Shown: positions 1-8,535 of the stretch, piece after piece
Numbering within the stretch: the stretch's first letter is position 1
Layout of the letters: the number at the start of each line of letters is the position of its first letter
NCBI GenBank assembly: GCA_945862435.1
Contig: CAMAXX010000005.1
Span: 62,001 to 126,000 of the forward strand
Direction of reading: 5' to 3'
DNA from: Pseudorhodobacter antarcticus
GTDB taxonomy: Bacteria > Pseudomonadota > Alphaproteobacteria > Rhodobacterales > Rhodobacteraceae
Length of the DNA stretch: 64,000 bases
Translations under genes and position numbers: made by a program
The notes under the pieces: generated by a model
The model's input: the letters and a program-made list of their open reading frames with translations, nothing else
The model's database searches: none
Told to the model about the DNA's origin: nothing

Positions 1-881
<881 letters not shown>

Positions 882-992
882 CTAAGCGCAAATTGCCCCT
901 TCGCGCAAGGGTCGGGTTGGGCGCATTTTACGCTTTGGCTGGCAGGGGGCGGATGTTTGCGCTAACGATTTTGAAAATTGAAAGGTCGGCAG

Positions 993-1745
993 ATGGACAG
1001 CGTATTTTTCTGGGCAATGGCGGGGTTGGCGACAGCGTTTGTGGGCGTGGGCAAGGGCGGCCTGCCTGTGGTGGGTGTGCTGGGCGTGCCCGTTCTTTCG
1101 CTGGCCATATCGCCGATCACTGCGGCAGGTCTGCTTTTGCCCGTTTATGTGCTGTCGGACTTTTTCGCGCTTTATGCCTATCGCGCCAGTTTCAACCGCC
1201 GCGTTTTGGTGATTTTGGCGGCGGGTGGCACGTTGGGCGTGGGTTCTGGCTGGGCTACAGCCAGCATCACGCCTGAATGGGCTGTGACGGCGCTGGTGGG
1301 GCTGATTGGTGTGGCATTTTCGATGAGCCTGCTGCTGCGCAAAAGGGATCCGGCCGCGCGCAGCGCCGATGTTGGGCGCGGGGTATTTTGGGGCGCGCTT
1401 ACGGGCTTTACCAGTTTTGTCAGCCATGCAGGTGGGCCGCCCTTTCAAGTGTATGCGCTGCCACTTCGGATGGAAAAGCTGGTGTTTGCTGGAACAAGCA
1501 CCATGTTGTTTGCCTATTTAAACGCGATCAAACTGATCCCTTATGCTGCGCTTGGCCAATTCTCGCCAGCCAATCTGAAGGTGGCGGTTATGTTGATGCC
1601 AGTGGCCGCGTTGTCCGTTTATGGCGGGGTGCGGTTGGTGCGGCTGCTACCTGAAAAGCTTTTCTTCCAAGCAGTGACGTGGGCGCTGCTGGCCATTTCG
1701 ATTAAGCTGATTTGGGATGGCGCGCGCGGGGCAGGGGTGATTTAG
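993..1745 (+). CDS. TSUP-family (TauE/SafE) membrane permease
   Basis: A 250-residue integral membrane protein of the TSUP family (TauE/SafE, formerly DUF81), which exports small sulfur-containing or organic anions such as sulfite or sulfoacetate. It has an N-terminal glycine-rich motif (GVGKGGLPVVG) and a second half-repeat motif (SHAGGPPFQVYALP), with about seven or eight hydrophobic segments spread over the whole length. I chose the ATG at 993 (MDSVFFW); the reading frame could begin at a TTG at 978, but the ATG gives the normal family start. The gene stands alone between mdh and the convergent yqaA-like gene. The substrate cannot be read from the sequence. Confidence 0.88.
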   Translation: MDSVFFWAMAGLATAFVGVGKGGLPVVGVLGVPVLSLAISPITAAGLLLPVYVLSDFFALYAYRASFNRRVLVILAAGGTLGVGSGWATASITPEWAVTALVGLIGVAFSMSLLLRKRDPAARSADVGRGVFWGALTGFTSFVSHAGGPPFQVYALPLRMEKLVFAGTSTMLFAYLNAIKLIPYAALGQFSPANLKVAVMLMPVAALSVYGGVRLVRLLPEKLFFQAVTWALLAISIKLIWDGARGAGVI

Positions 1746-1750
1746 TATAT

Positions 1751-2179
1751 TCAAATAAACTGCAATGTCACCGCCGCCACAACCGCATAGCGCCCCGCTT
1801 TGGCCAGTGTCACAAGCAGGGTAAAGCGCCATAACGGCTCGCGCAGAAACCCAGCGGCCACCGTGATCGGATCGCCAACAACCGGCAGCCAAGACCCAAG
1901 CAGGCTAAGATAGCCCCAACGGCGATACCACCCCGCCGCCTGTTCCAACCGTGCAGGGCTGGCAGGAAACCAGCGCCGCTGCGAAAAGCTTGCAGCATAT
2001 CGGCCAACACCCCAGTTGATGATTGCGCCCAGCACATTGCCCGCACTGGCCACCACCAGCAGCAACCAAACGGGATAAGTGCCCGCCAGCAGCAGCGCCA
2101 CAAGCACCGCTTCGGATTGCGCAGGGATCAGGGTTGCGGCAATCAGCGCCGCTCCAAACAGGCCAAGCAGAGCAATCAC
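1751..2179 (-). CDS. YqaA-family membrane protein (SNARE-associated/VTT type)
   Basis: Small inner-membrane protein related to E. coli YqaA and the DedA/VTT superfamily. The C-terminal half carries the family signature GSWLPVVGDPITVAAGFLR, and an earlier segment TLIPAQSEAVLVALLLAG matches the usual N-terminal helix. I prefer the GTG at 2179 as start: it overlaps the TGA of the upstream MFS gene in a GTGA arrangement, implying translational coupling, and gives 142 residues, the same length as E. coli YqaA. An upstream TTG at 2203 would add eight residues. The biochemical role of the family is not settled. Coupling to a transporter suggests that the two act together or are at least made together. 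Confidence 0.85.
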   Translation of the reverse strand: MIALLGLFGAALIAATLIPAQSEAVLVALLLAGTYPVWLLLVVASAGNVLGAIINWGVGRYAASFSQRRWFPASPARLEQAAGWYRRWGYLSLLGSWLPVVGDPITVAAGFLREPLWRFTLLVTLAKAGRYAVVAAVTLQFI

Positions 2180-3504
2180 AACCGCCCCGCCGAATTCGGC
2201 CAACGCGGGTGCAATACGTCAATTACAAAGACGTGACCGTGAGCCGCGGGCCCGATGTGTTGGGCAAGATGCGGGTGATCGGGCGGCAAATCGGCGTGGT
2301 CATGCGCAAGGATCGCGATGTCTTGCGCAGGCCAAAGCAGCGCTCCGGCGAAAAGTCCAACGAGGGCTATACCCGCCAAAATCAGTGCCGTGATCTGCAA
2401 CCCTACCGCTGCGCCCAGCAGCCCCGCCAAAGGATAGGTGAACAGCCAGAACAAGTGCGACAAAGCAAACTGTGCTGCAAAGGTTGCAGTGCGATCATCT
2501 TGGGTACAGGACTGTGTCAGCACGCGGCCAATGGGCGTTTGGTTCAAGGAAAATCCAGCGCCCATCACGGCCCAAATCAGCATTACCGCCCACAGATGTG
2601 CGGTCATCCATGGCAGACAGATCAAACCCAAGGTCATGATTGCCGCACCACTTATCATAACCCAGCGGTCAGCAAAACGCCGCAGGCTTGGGGCAAAGGC
2701 CGCCGCTGCAATGGAACCCGCCCCAAATGCACCCATAGCTAGGGCGATGGCGCGGCCAGTATCCTGCGGCGCAAGCTGCGCGGCCAGACTGGCTGTGTTC
2801 ACAAAAACCATCGCGCCCGCTGCGGCAACGGCTGCCTCTAGTGCCAACAGCCCGCGTAGGCGCGGGGTAAGGGTATAAATTTGCACGCCTGTCCTTGCGC
2901 GGCCCCAAAAGTTCGCGTCAGTTGGACGTGATTTGGCTGCTATCGGCGTAACAGCTATCAGCCATGCCGAGCAAGCAAACCCTATCGCCGTTCCAATAAA
3001 CAGGTCAGGAAAACCAACAAATCCAAGCAGAAGAACCGCCAGCAGCGGCGAGATGATTTGTTCTGCATCCTCGGCGATACGCATCAACGACAAGGCCGAT
3101 GTGTAAGAGCGGTCATTTTGCAAAACATCTGGAATAACCGCCTGAAAGGCAGGCGTAAATCCCGCCGAAGCGGCCTGCAACAAAAAGATCAGCACATATA
3201 TTTGCCAAAGTTGATCAACAAAAGGCAAGCATAGCATGACCGTAGCGCGGATAAGGTCAAGACCAATCAGAAAGCTGCGGCGCGGAAGTCGTTCGGCCAA
3301 AGCTGCGGCAAGGGGCGATAAAAAGACGTAGGTGGTCATCTTGATCGCAAGAGCGGTGCCCAAAACAACGCCAGCGCTGTCTCCCGCCAATTGCAAGGCC
3401 AGCAAACCCAAGGCCACTGTGGCCAACCCCGTACCCGTAAGGGCGATCAGTTGCGCGCCAAAAAGTCGGCGAAACGCCGCGTGTTGCAGGGCAGCGGGTA
3501 TCAT
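2176..3504 (-). CDS. MFS transporter with histidine-rich C-terminal tail
   Basis: A 442-residue major facilitator with about twelve hydrophobic segments. The cytosolic loop after the second helix reads ERLPRRSFLIGLD, a position where MFS proteins carry a basic motif A. After the last helix comes an unusually polar tail, residues about 395-430, rich in His and Asp (HDHADLPPDHPHLAQHIG, then HGHVFVIDVLHPRWP). NreB-type nickel/cobalt exporters also have His-rich C-termini, so a divalent metal substrate is a reasonable guess but is not shown. The ATG at 3504 is preceded by a good ribosome binding site (CAGGAGAT). The stop overlaps the start of the yqaA-like gene, so the two form an operon. Confidence 0.85.
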   Translation of the reverse strand: MIPAALQHAAFRRLFGAQLIALTGTGLATVALGLLALQLAGDSAGVVLGTALAIKMTTYVFLSPLAAALAERLPRRSFLIGLDLIRATVMLCLPFVDQLWQIYVLIFLLQAASAGFTPAFQAVIPDVLQNDRSYTSALSLMRIAEDAEQIISPLLAVLLLGFVGFPDLFIGTAIGFACSAWLIAVTPIAAKSRPTDANFWGRARTGVQIYTLTPRLRGLLALEAAVAAAGAMVFVNTASLAAQLAPQDTGRAIALAMGAFGAGSIAAAAFAPSLRRFADRWVMISGAAIMTLGLICLPWMTAHLWAVMLIWAVMGAGFSLNQTPIGRVLTQSCTQDDRTATFAAQFALSHLFWLFTYPLAGLLGAAVGLQITALILAGIALVGLFAGALLWPAQDIAILAHDHADLPPDHPHLAQHIGPAAHGHVFVIDVLHPRWPNSAGRL

Positions 3505-3694
3505 GGCGTAAATCTCCTGATCTTATGGCGCAAAGACCCTGCGGCGCGCGGCATGACTTGAGTGTTAACAGCCCGCTGGCCGTCTTGGCAACTGTGGTTG
3601 GAGCACCTTGAGGACGGGTTCCCGATCAGAAACGGCATGATAGGTTTAACTCGCCCTCTGACCCATTACATAAAATAAGTTGCAAAAAGAAAAA

Positions 3695-3913
3695 ATGGCG
3701 ATCCCGCGAGACGGGCGGCCTGATGGCAAGACTTTTGCAGAATGTGCGGACTTGGAAGGGGCTGGCATTGCGCTGGCATTGTGATGGCATTGTGATGGCA
3801 TTGCGCTGGCGCTGGTGCTGAGCATTGTGCTGAGCATTGCGCACTTTGAGGACGCTTTGCAGCAATGCCCCGCTGCAATTATCGCCGAAGCAAATCATGC
3901 CGTGTTTCATTAA
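3695..3913 (+). other. Possible degenerate small ORF interrupted by a repeat
   Basis: Reading the plus strand from the ATG at 3695 gives 29 residues (MAIPRDGRPDGKTFAECADL and on) to a TGA at 3782. The same frame then stays open for 42 more codons to a TAA at 3911, giving a hydrophobic stretch (ALALVLSIVLSIAHFEDAL). The TGA falls within a run of 11-12-base tandem repeats, so repeat expansion may have broken an older frame. There is no clear ribosome binding site and I recognise no family. This may be chance. The rest of 3505-3952 shows no convincing gene. Confidence 0.2.
3762..3841. repeat. Tandem 11-12-base repeat (7 imperfect units)
   Basis: Seven successive units: CTGGCATTGCG, CTGGCATTGTG, ATGGCATTGTG, ATGGCATTGCG, CTGGCGCTGGTG, CTGAGCATTGTG and CTGAGCATTGCG. 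The consensus is roughly (C/A)TGGCATTG(C/T)G. It lies in the poorly coding interval between the MFS gene and the decayed M16 genes. Low-complexity minus-strand reading frames rich in Met, Gln, His and Asn are shadows of this repeat, not genes. Confidence 0.85.
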
Positions 3914-3952
3914 ACGCAGCAGAATAGCCCAGATCTTTTCACCCACGCATGA

Positions 3953-4474
3953 TCATGACAGCGTCTTGCCGAACAAGGAAAGTGGGATCTCGCCGCCGCT
4001 GGCGCGTTGCGACGCCGTTTCGGCCATGTTGGCGGCAAAGCTCTGCTGGATGCTTTTGAACCAACATTGATCCTTTGTTGGTTTTGCCAGATGCGCTGTC
4101 CCAATCTCAATGGCTTTGTCCCAGTTTTCCTTGGGCGTAATCAACTGCCCAGGCGGGTGATCGGCCGTCACCTACATTGCCCCCTCGGCGTTCAGATCGG
4201 CAAAAGTTTCTACCACCTCACCTGGTGTGAATCTCTCGGCTCCGCCTGCAAGGATCAGGTCTGTCCCGATATTGGGCACGGCCTGATTGACATCGCTGCG
4301 CAAGGCCCAGTTGCAGGGCCAGGCAATCTGGATCGCGAAACCTTCGGCCTTCGGAATGTGAAGCCGCACGTATTCGATGCCGCCGGGGTTGATCTCGGTC
4401 GTGGCACCCGCCTTTTCCTCCTTTTGGCAACCGGCAAGCAGGATTAGGGCATAAGCAACGGCGAGATGTTTCAT
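3953..4474 (-). pseudogene. M16 peptidase-like gene, second of a decayed pair
   Basis: Remnant of an M16 (insulinase/pitrilysin-like) family gene. It begins with a lipoprotein signal peptide (MKHLAVAYALILLAGCQKEE, lipobox LAGC). It continues with sequence typical of the non-catalytic partner of paired alphaproteobacterial M16 proteins, including FAIQIAWPCNWALRSDVNQA, IGTDLILAGGAE and GEVVETFADLNAEG. After 100 codons there is an in-frame TAG (4172-4174). Beyond it the frame still encodes family-like residues (ENWDKAIEIGTAHLAKPT, then FAANMAETASQ) up to a TGA at 3953. The expected family length is well over 400 residues, so the C-terminal half is gone. The ATG overlaps the TGA that ends the upstream remnant (ATGA). 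Family assignment is from memory of M16 sequences; I am fairly sure. Confidence 0.72.
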
Positions 4475-5113
4475 GGGCTTGGATCCGTTCCGATGAAGGC
4501 TACGCCGGTGCGTCCGGAGCGATGGGTTTCGGCGCCAAAGGCCTTGGCCGCAGATCAGAAGTCACCGCCATGATATGTCTTGCGTGCCGATGACGGATGC
4601 GGCGATGGCGCTGCCTTCCTACAGGAACGCCTCCACTACTTCGGCGGTTTTTGCGTCGATGTTCTCGCCGACCCGCAGGTCATATTCACGCAGGATGATA
4701 TCCCGCTCGGACCCGGCTATCTCGCGGGGCAAATCAATGGGCTCGAACACCACTTTCAAGCGCTTCAGGATATCGGGCAGGTCTTGTGGCGGGACGGATA
4801 GCCAATAGCCGACGGCGTAATTGTTCGTCCAAGCATTGCTGTTGCGATCCACGGGGCGGGAGCCTTTCCCGATGTTGGGCAACCATGTCAGGTGTTCGGT
4901 GTAGTGGGCGAGGGGGCGATCACTGCCTGCATTTGGACGGACAATTTGCGCTTGAAACATGGATTGATCGGTAATCTGTGCACGATCAATAGAGCGCGAT
5001 GAGGTGCCGCTCCAAATCCATGCGGCGGCGCCAAACACGAATAAAGCGCCTGTAAAATAAGCGCCTGTAAGTAGTTTTTTTTGAACTGTCCAGAAATCGT
5101 AAATGCTGCGCAA
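4471..5113 (-). pseudogene. M16 zinc peptidase gene, first of a decayed pair
   Basis: Remnant of a catalytic M16 zinc protease. After a hydrophobic segment (residues about 14-34) comes the inverted zinc motif HYTEH (70-74, HxxEH). Family-like sequence follows: NAWTNNYAVGYWLS (93-106), and ERDIILREYD (136-145), where the third zinc ligand Glu is expected. A TAG at 4619-4621 stands where relatives have Tyr (AFL-stop-EGSAIAASVIGTQD), so sequence homology continues past the stop for 18 codons to a TGA at 4562. A shifted frame then reads AKAFGAETHRSGRTGVAFIG and ends at 4471, overlapping the next ATG. A nonsense mutation plus frameshift/deletion therefore disrupts it. An intact copy would be about 420-450 residues. 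The N-terminus ahead of HYTEH also looks eroded. Confidence 0.72.
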
Positions 5114-5346
5114 CTGACTTTCATCGCGGCCATGGACAAAGGCTAAAACTTGCCGCGCTGAAAGATTAAGAAAACTGCACCTGATTGTCCATCTTCTGAA
5201 TTAAATCGCGCGGATCGTTTCTGTTTTTCTGCAAATTGATGTCTGGTTTCCCTTAAATTTTCGCGCATTTACCGACGAAAACTTACCCTGTTTCCTAAAC
5301 TTGGCGCAAATGGGCCGCGATGATGCAAAGCCAAGCGGTCAATCAC

Positions 5347-5673
5347 CTAGGCAGGGATGCCCTTGGCTGGGGCAGGGTCGCTGACCCCTTCAAAATTGCT
5401 GCCCGAGGCAATTAAGCATGTCTTGCCATCGGGCGATGTGGCAGTAATCGTCCACGTGCCCGTATCTGGATTAACAAACAGCTCCATCACCGCGTTTTGA
5501 CCTGCGATCCCAATGCCGCGCCGCGCCTCGCCATATTTGGTTGCCAAGGCGGTCAGCACATCGGGGCGCGGGGCGCATTGGGCAGATTGCGCCTGGGCGT
5601 TTTGCGTGGCCAAGATCAGCAGGACAAACCCAAAGGACAGGGCGAAAAGGCGCGTTTGCAGGTTTGTGGGCAT
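5347..5673 (-). CDS. Small secreted protein of unknown function
   Basis: A 108-residue protein with a clear Sec signal peptide: a short charged start, a hydrophobic core LFALSFGFVLLILA, and a likely cleavage after AQA near residue 28. The mature part is short, with two cysteines (CAPRPDVL near its start and KTCLIASG near its end) that could form a disulfide, and the stretch NAVMELFVNPDTGTWTITAT. I recall similar short periplasmic proteins from other Rhodobacteraceae but no function. An AAAGG lies upstream of the ATG. It is divergent from mcl2. The 233 bases between it and the M16 remnant show nothing I can name. Confidence 0.75.
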   Translation of the reverse strand: MPTNLQTRLFALSFGFVLLILATQNAQAQSAQCAPRPDVLTALATKYGEARRGIGIAGQNAVMELFVNPDTGTWTITATSPDGKTCLIASGSNFEGVSDPAPAKGIPA

Positions 5674-5871
5674 GGCGAGGGCCTTTCATGTGGGGATAGG
5701 CCTATGCTGCGCCCAATCGGTGGGCAAATGGTTAACGAGCGGGGCGTTCTACCCCTGTTCCATGCCACAACTGGGACGCCGCAGATTTTTTTTCTGCGCT
5801 GCGGCATTTATGGCCTTGCTGAAAGTGACGAAATCGTGCCATTTGGCGCAATATTGTTACTGCGAGGAATC

Positions 5872-6726
5872 ATGTCAGCCGCCCCCCAACGCCCCTATCG
5901 GTCGGTTTTGTATATTCCCGCCTCGAATGCACGCGCATTGGAAAAGGCGCAAAACCTGCCTGCGGACGCGATTATCTTTGATTTGGAAGATGCCGTGGCC
6001 CCTGCCGAAAAGCAGACCGCCCGTGCAGCCTTGGTTGTGGCGCTGCAGGGCGATTATGACCGCCGTGCGCGGATAGTTCGGGTAAATGGGCTGGATACCG
6101 ACTGGGGCCATGCAGATATGGCAGCATTTGCGCATCATGCCGGAGTAGATGCGCTGCTGCTGCCCAAGGTCAGCGCCGCCCAAGATTTGGACGCAGCCCA
6201 TGCCCTAGCCCCCGCCAAACCGCTTTGGGCTATGATGGAAACTGCGCTGGGCATCCTAAACGCCGCGCAAATCGCGGCCCACCCCGCCCTTGCGGGTATG
6301 GTGATGGGCACGAATGATCTGGCCAAGGAACTCGGCGCGCGCCATCGCAGTGATCGTTTGGCGCTGCAAACGGGGCTGGGCCTGTGCCTACTGGCAGCCC
6401 GCGCCCATGGCCGCGTGATTGTGGACGGGGTATTCAATGCCTTTCGGGATGACGCGGGTTTGGCACTGGAATGTGCGCAGGGCCGCGATATGGGCTTTGA
6501 TGGCAAAACCCTGATCCACCCCGCGCAACTGCCCATCGCCAACGCCGCCTTTGCCCCATCTGTCGCCGAGATTGACCTTGCCCACCGCCAGATTGCAGCA
6601 TTTGACGCTGCGCTTGGCGCGGGCCAAGCGGTCGCAGTTGTGGATGGTAAAATCGTTGAAAACATGCATATCGTCACCGCGAAGGCCCTGCTGATGAAAG
6701 CAGAGGCGATAGCGGCGATGGAGTAG
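5872..6726 (+). CDS. mcl2: (3S)-malyl-CoA thioesterase / CitE-like lyase
   Basis: HpcH/HpaI aldolase-citrate lyase family protein of 284 residues. Visible features are the N-terminal strand RSVLYIPASNARALEKA, the metal-binding IIFDLEDAVAP, the CoA/acid-binding ARIVRVNGLDT and the core LWAMMETALGILNA with its metal-ligand Glu. The length (about 285) and CitE-like N-terminus match the Rhodobacter (3S)-malyl-CoA thioesterase (Mcl2) better than the roughly 318-residue malyl-CoA/methylmalyl-CoA lyase Mcl1. The thioesterase turns malyl-CoA into malate plus CoA at the end of the ethylmalonyl-CoA pathway. The ATG at 5872 has GAGGA just upstream; the frame extends upstream but without family similarity. 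It heads an operon with nnrU, a DUF1737 gene and mch. Confidence 0.85.
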   Translation: MSAAPQRPYRSVLYIPASNARALEKAQNLPADAIIFDLEDAVAPAEKQTARAALVVALQGDYDRRARIVRVNGLDTDWGHADMAAFAHHAGVDALLLPKVSAAQDLDAAHALAPAKPLWAMMETALGILNAAQIAAHPALAGMVMGTNDLAKELGARHRSDRLALQTGLGLCLLAARAHGRVIVDGVFNAFRDDAGLALECAQGRDMGFDGKTLIHPAQLPIANAAFAPSVAEIDLAHRQIAAFDAALGAGQAVAVVDGKIVENMHIVTAKALLMKAEAIAAME

Positions 6727-6729
6727 CCA

Positions 6730-7281
6730 ATGAATTTTTTAATCTTAACGCTGGGCGTAATTTTGTGGGCCTATTCGCATTTGATGAAACGCGTTACCCC
6801 CATTTTTCGCGCCTCAATGGGCGATGCGCGGGGTAAAGGCGTGGCTGCGCTTTTGGCATTGGTTGCGCTGGGTCTGATGATTTTGGGCTATCGCGGGGCT
6901 GATGTGATTCAATTGTGGAACCCGCCTGCATTTTTCACCCATGTTAATAACTTACTCATGCTGATTGCGGTGTTCCTTCTTAATCTTGGCTATGTGCCAG
7001 GTCTTTTGCGCAGCAAAATGCGCCACCCGATGCTGGGCGCGGTCAAGGTTTGGGCGCTGGCGCATTTGGTGGTGAACGGCGATCTGGCATCGGCGATCTT
7101 GTTCGGCGGCATACTGGCTTGGGCTGTTTTTGACATGATCAAAATCAACAAAATGCAAGAATGGGCCCGCCCCGCCGCTGGTCCCGTGATCTATGATATC
7201 GGCTATGGCATTGCCAGCCTTGGTGTTTTTGGCGCCATCGCATGGCTGCACACCTATCTTGGTTATTGGCCGTTTGGATAA
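6730..7281 (+). CDS. nnrU: NnrU family membrane protein
   Basis: A 183-residue polytopic protein with about five or six hydrophobic segments. Family-typical stretches are MNFLILTLGVILWAYSHLMK, the loop TPIFRASMGDARGKG, and HPMLGAVKVWALAHLVVNGD with conserved His and Asn-Gly-Asp. NnrU is needed for nitrite/NO metabolism in R. sphaeroides 2.4.3 and is distantly related to phosphatidylethanolamine N-methyltransferase-like and isoprenylcysteine-methyltransferase-like membrane proteins. Its biochemistry is unknown. Only three bases separate it from mcl2 and three from the next gene, so it is co-transcribed with the ethylmalonyl-CoA genes. No denitrification genes are visible here, which makes an nnr role in this strain doubtful. 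Confidence 0.88.
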   Translation: MNFLILTLGVILWAYSHLMKRVTPIFRASMGDARGKGVAALLALVALGLMILGYRGADVIQLWNPPAFFTHVNNLLMLIAVFLLNLGYVPGLLRSKMRHPMLGAVKVWALAHLVVNGDLASAILFGGILAWAVFDMIKINKMQEWARPAAGPVIYDIGYGIASLGVFGAIAWLHTYLGYWPFG

Positions 7282-7284
7282 ATC

Positions 7285-7491
7285 ATGGCGCAGCTTTACC
7301 GTTTTCTGTCAGATGACGACACTTCGGCCTTTTGTCATAAGGTCAGCGAGGCGCTGTCCAACGGCTGGCAGCTTTTTGGGAACCCCACCTATGCCTATGA
7401 TGCCAAGACCGAGGTTATGCGCTGCGGTCAGGCTTTGGTAAAGGATGTCACGGGCGATTATCACCCCGATATGAAACTTGGCCAGCAATAG
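7285..7491 (+). CDS. DUF1737 domain protein
   Basis: A 68-residue soluble protein matching DUF1737: an N-terminal LYRFLSDDDTSAFCHKVSEA, the central NGWQLFGNPTYAYDA and a C-terminal DVTGDYHPDMKLGQQ. The function is unknown. The domain is short, with a predicted helix followed by two or three strands. It lies three bases after nnrU and nine bases before mch, so it is translated from the same message. Retention inside a metabolic operon suggests an accessory role, which is inference only. Confidence 0.85.
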   Translation: MAQLYRFLSDDDTSAFCHKVSEALSNGWQLFGNPTYAYDAKTEVMRCGQALVKDVTGDYHPDMKLGQQ

Positions 7492-7500
7492 GGAAAACTC

Positions 7501-8535
7501 ATGGGCAATAAAACCAACTCGGGTCGGTTTTTTGAAGATTACCGCTTGGGCGAGGTGATTGCCCATGCGATCCCGCGCAGCCTGTCGGGCGGCGAGAGGG
7601 CGCTGTATCAGGCGCTGTATCCCGCCCGCCATGCGCTGTATTCATCCGATGAATTCGCCCGCGCGTGCGGCTTGCCTGCCAGCCCACTGGATGATTTAAT
7701 TACCTTTCACGCTGTTTTCGGCAAAACCGTGCCCGATATTTCGCTAAATGCCGTGGCGAATTTGGGCTATGCGGCAGGGCGCTGGCTGGCACCCGTACAC
7801 GCAGGCGATACCCTGACGGCGCGCAGCACGGTGATTGGGCTCAAGGAAAACTCGAACGGTCAATCGGGCGTGGTTTATGTGCGCTCAGAAGGCGTCAACC
7901 AGTACGGCGTTGTCGTGCTGGAATACACCCGCTGGGTCATGGTGAAAAAGCGTGACGCGGCCAGCGCGCCGCACGCGCCGCACATACCCGATCTGCCAGC
8001 GGCGCTGGCCGTGGGCGATCTGATGATCCCGCAAGGGCTTGATTTTACGCGCTATAACTTCACCCTTGCGGGGGAGGCGCACCGCATGCGCGATTATGCG
8101 CTGGGCGAGGTGATTGACCATGTTGACGGGGTCACCCTTGAGGAAGCCGAGCATATGCTTGCCACACGCCTGTGGCAAAATACGGCAAAAGTGCATTTTG
8201 ATGCCTTGAGCCGCCCCGATGGCAGGCGATTGATTTACGGCGGGCATATTATATCGCTGGCGCGCGCACTGTCGTTCAACGGGCTCGCCAACGCGCAAAT
8301 GATTGTGGGGCTGAATGGTGGCGCACATGCCAACCCCGCCTTTGCAGGCGACACAGTGCGTGCATGGAGCGAGGTTTTGGATATGGCGGAAACATCAGCC
8401 CCGAACGTGGGCGCAATCCGTCTGCGGCTGGTCGGCCACAAGGCCGCCAAGGCTGGCCCCTTGCGCGGCGCGGATGGCAAATACAGCCCCGACGTGCTGC
8501 TGGATTTGGACTATTGGGCGCTTATGCCAATCTAG
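7501..8535 (+). CDS. mch: Mesaconyl-CoA hydratase (beta-methylmalyl-CoA dehydratase)
   Basis: A 344-residue protein of two fused MaoC-like hot-dog domains that interconverts mesaconyl-C4-CoA... more precisely 2-methylfumaryl-CoA (mesaconyl-C1-CoA) and erythro-beta-methylmalyl-CoA in the ethylmalonyl-CoA pathway. The first domain opens with GRFFEDYRLGEVIAHAIPRS, the second with RMRDYALGEVIDHVDGVTL. Conserved middle parts are AYLxPVHAGDTL-like (APVHAGDTLTARSTV) and IYGGHIISLARALSFNGL. The length matches the characterised Rhodobacter Mch (about 343 residues). The ATG at 7501 follows a GGGAAAA stretch. The gene ends four bases into the convergent cobD. With mcl2 it covers the glyoxylate-linked branch of the pathway; mutases of the same pathway need B12. 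Confidence 0.92.
   Translation: MGNKTNSGRFFEDYRLGEVIAHAIPRSLSGGERALYQALYPARHALYSSDEFARACGLPASPLDDLITFHAVFGKTVPDISLNAVANLGYAAGRWLAPVHAGDTLTARSTVIGLKENSNGQSGVVYVRSEGVNQYGVVVLEYTRWVMVKKRDAASAPHAPHIPDLPAALAVGDLMIPQGLDFTRYNFTLAGEAHRMRDYALGEVIDHVDGVTLEEAEHMLATRLWQNTAKVHFDALSRPDGRRLIYGGHIISLARALSFNGLANAQMIVGLNGGAHANPAFAGDTVRAWSEVLDMAETSAPNVGAIRLRLVGHKAAKAGPLRGADGKYSPDVLLDLDYWALMPI

Noticed and set aside
3762..3841. Tandem repeat considered as a CRISPR array
   Set aside because: Units are 11-12 bases with no spacers and no cas genes nearby; it is a simple tandem repeat.
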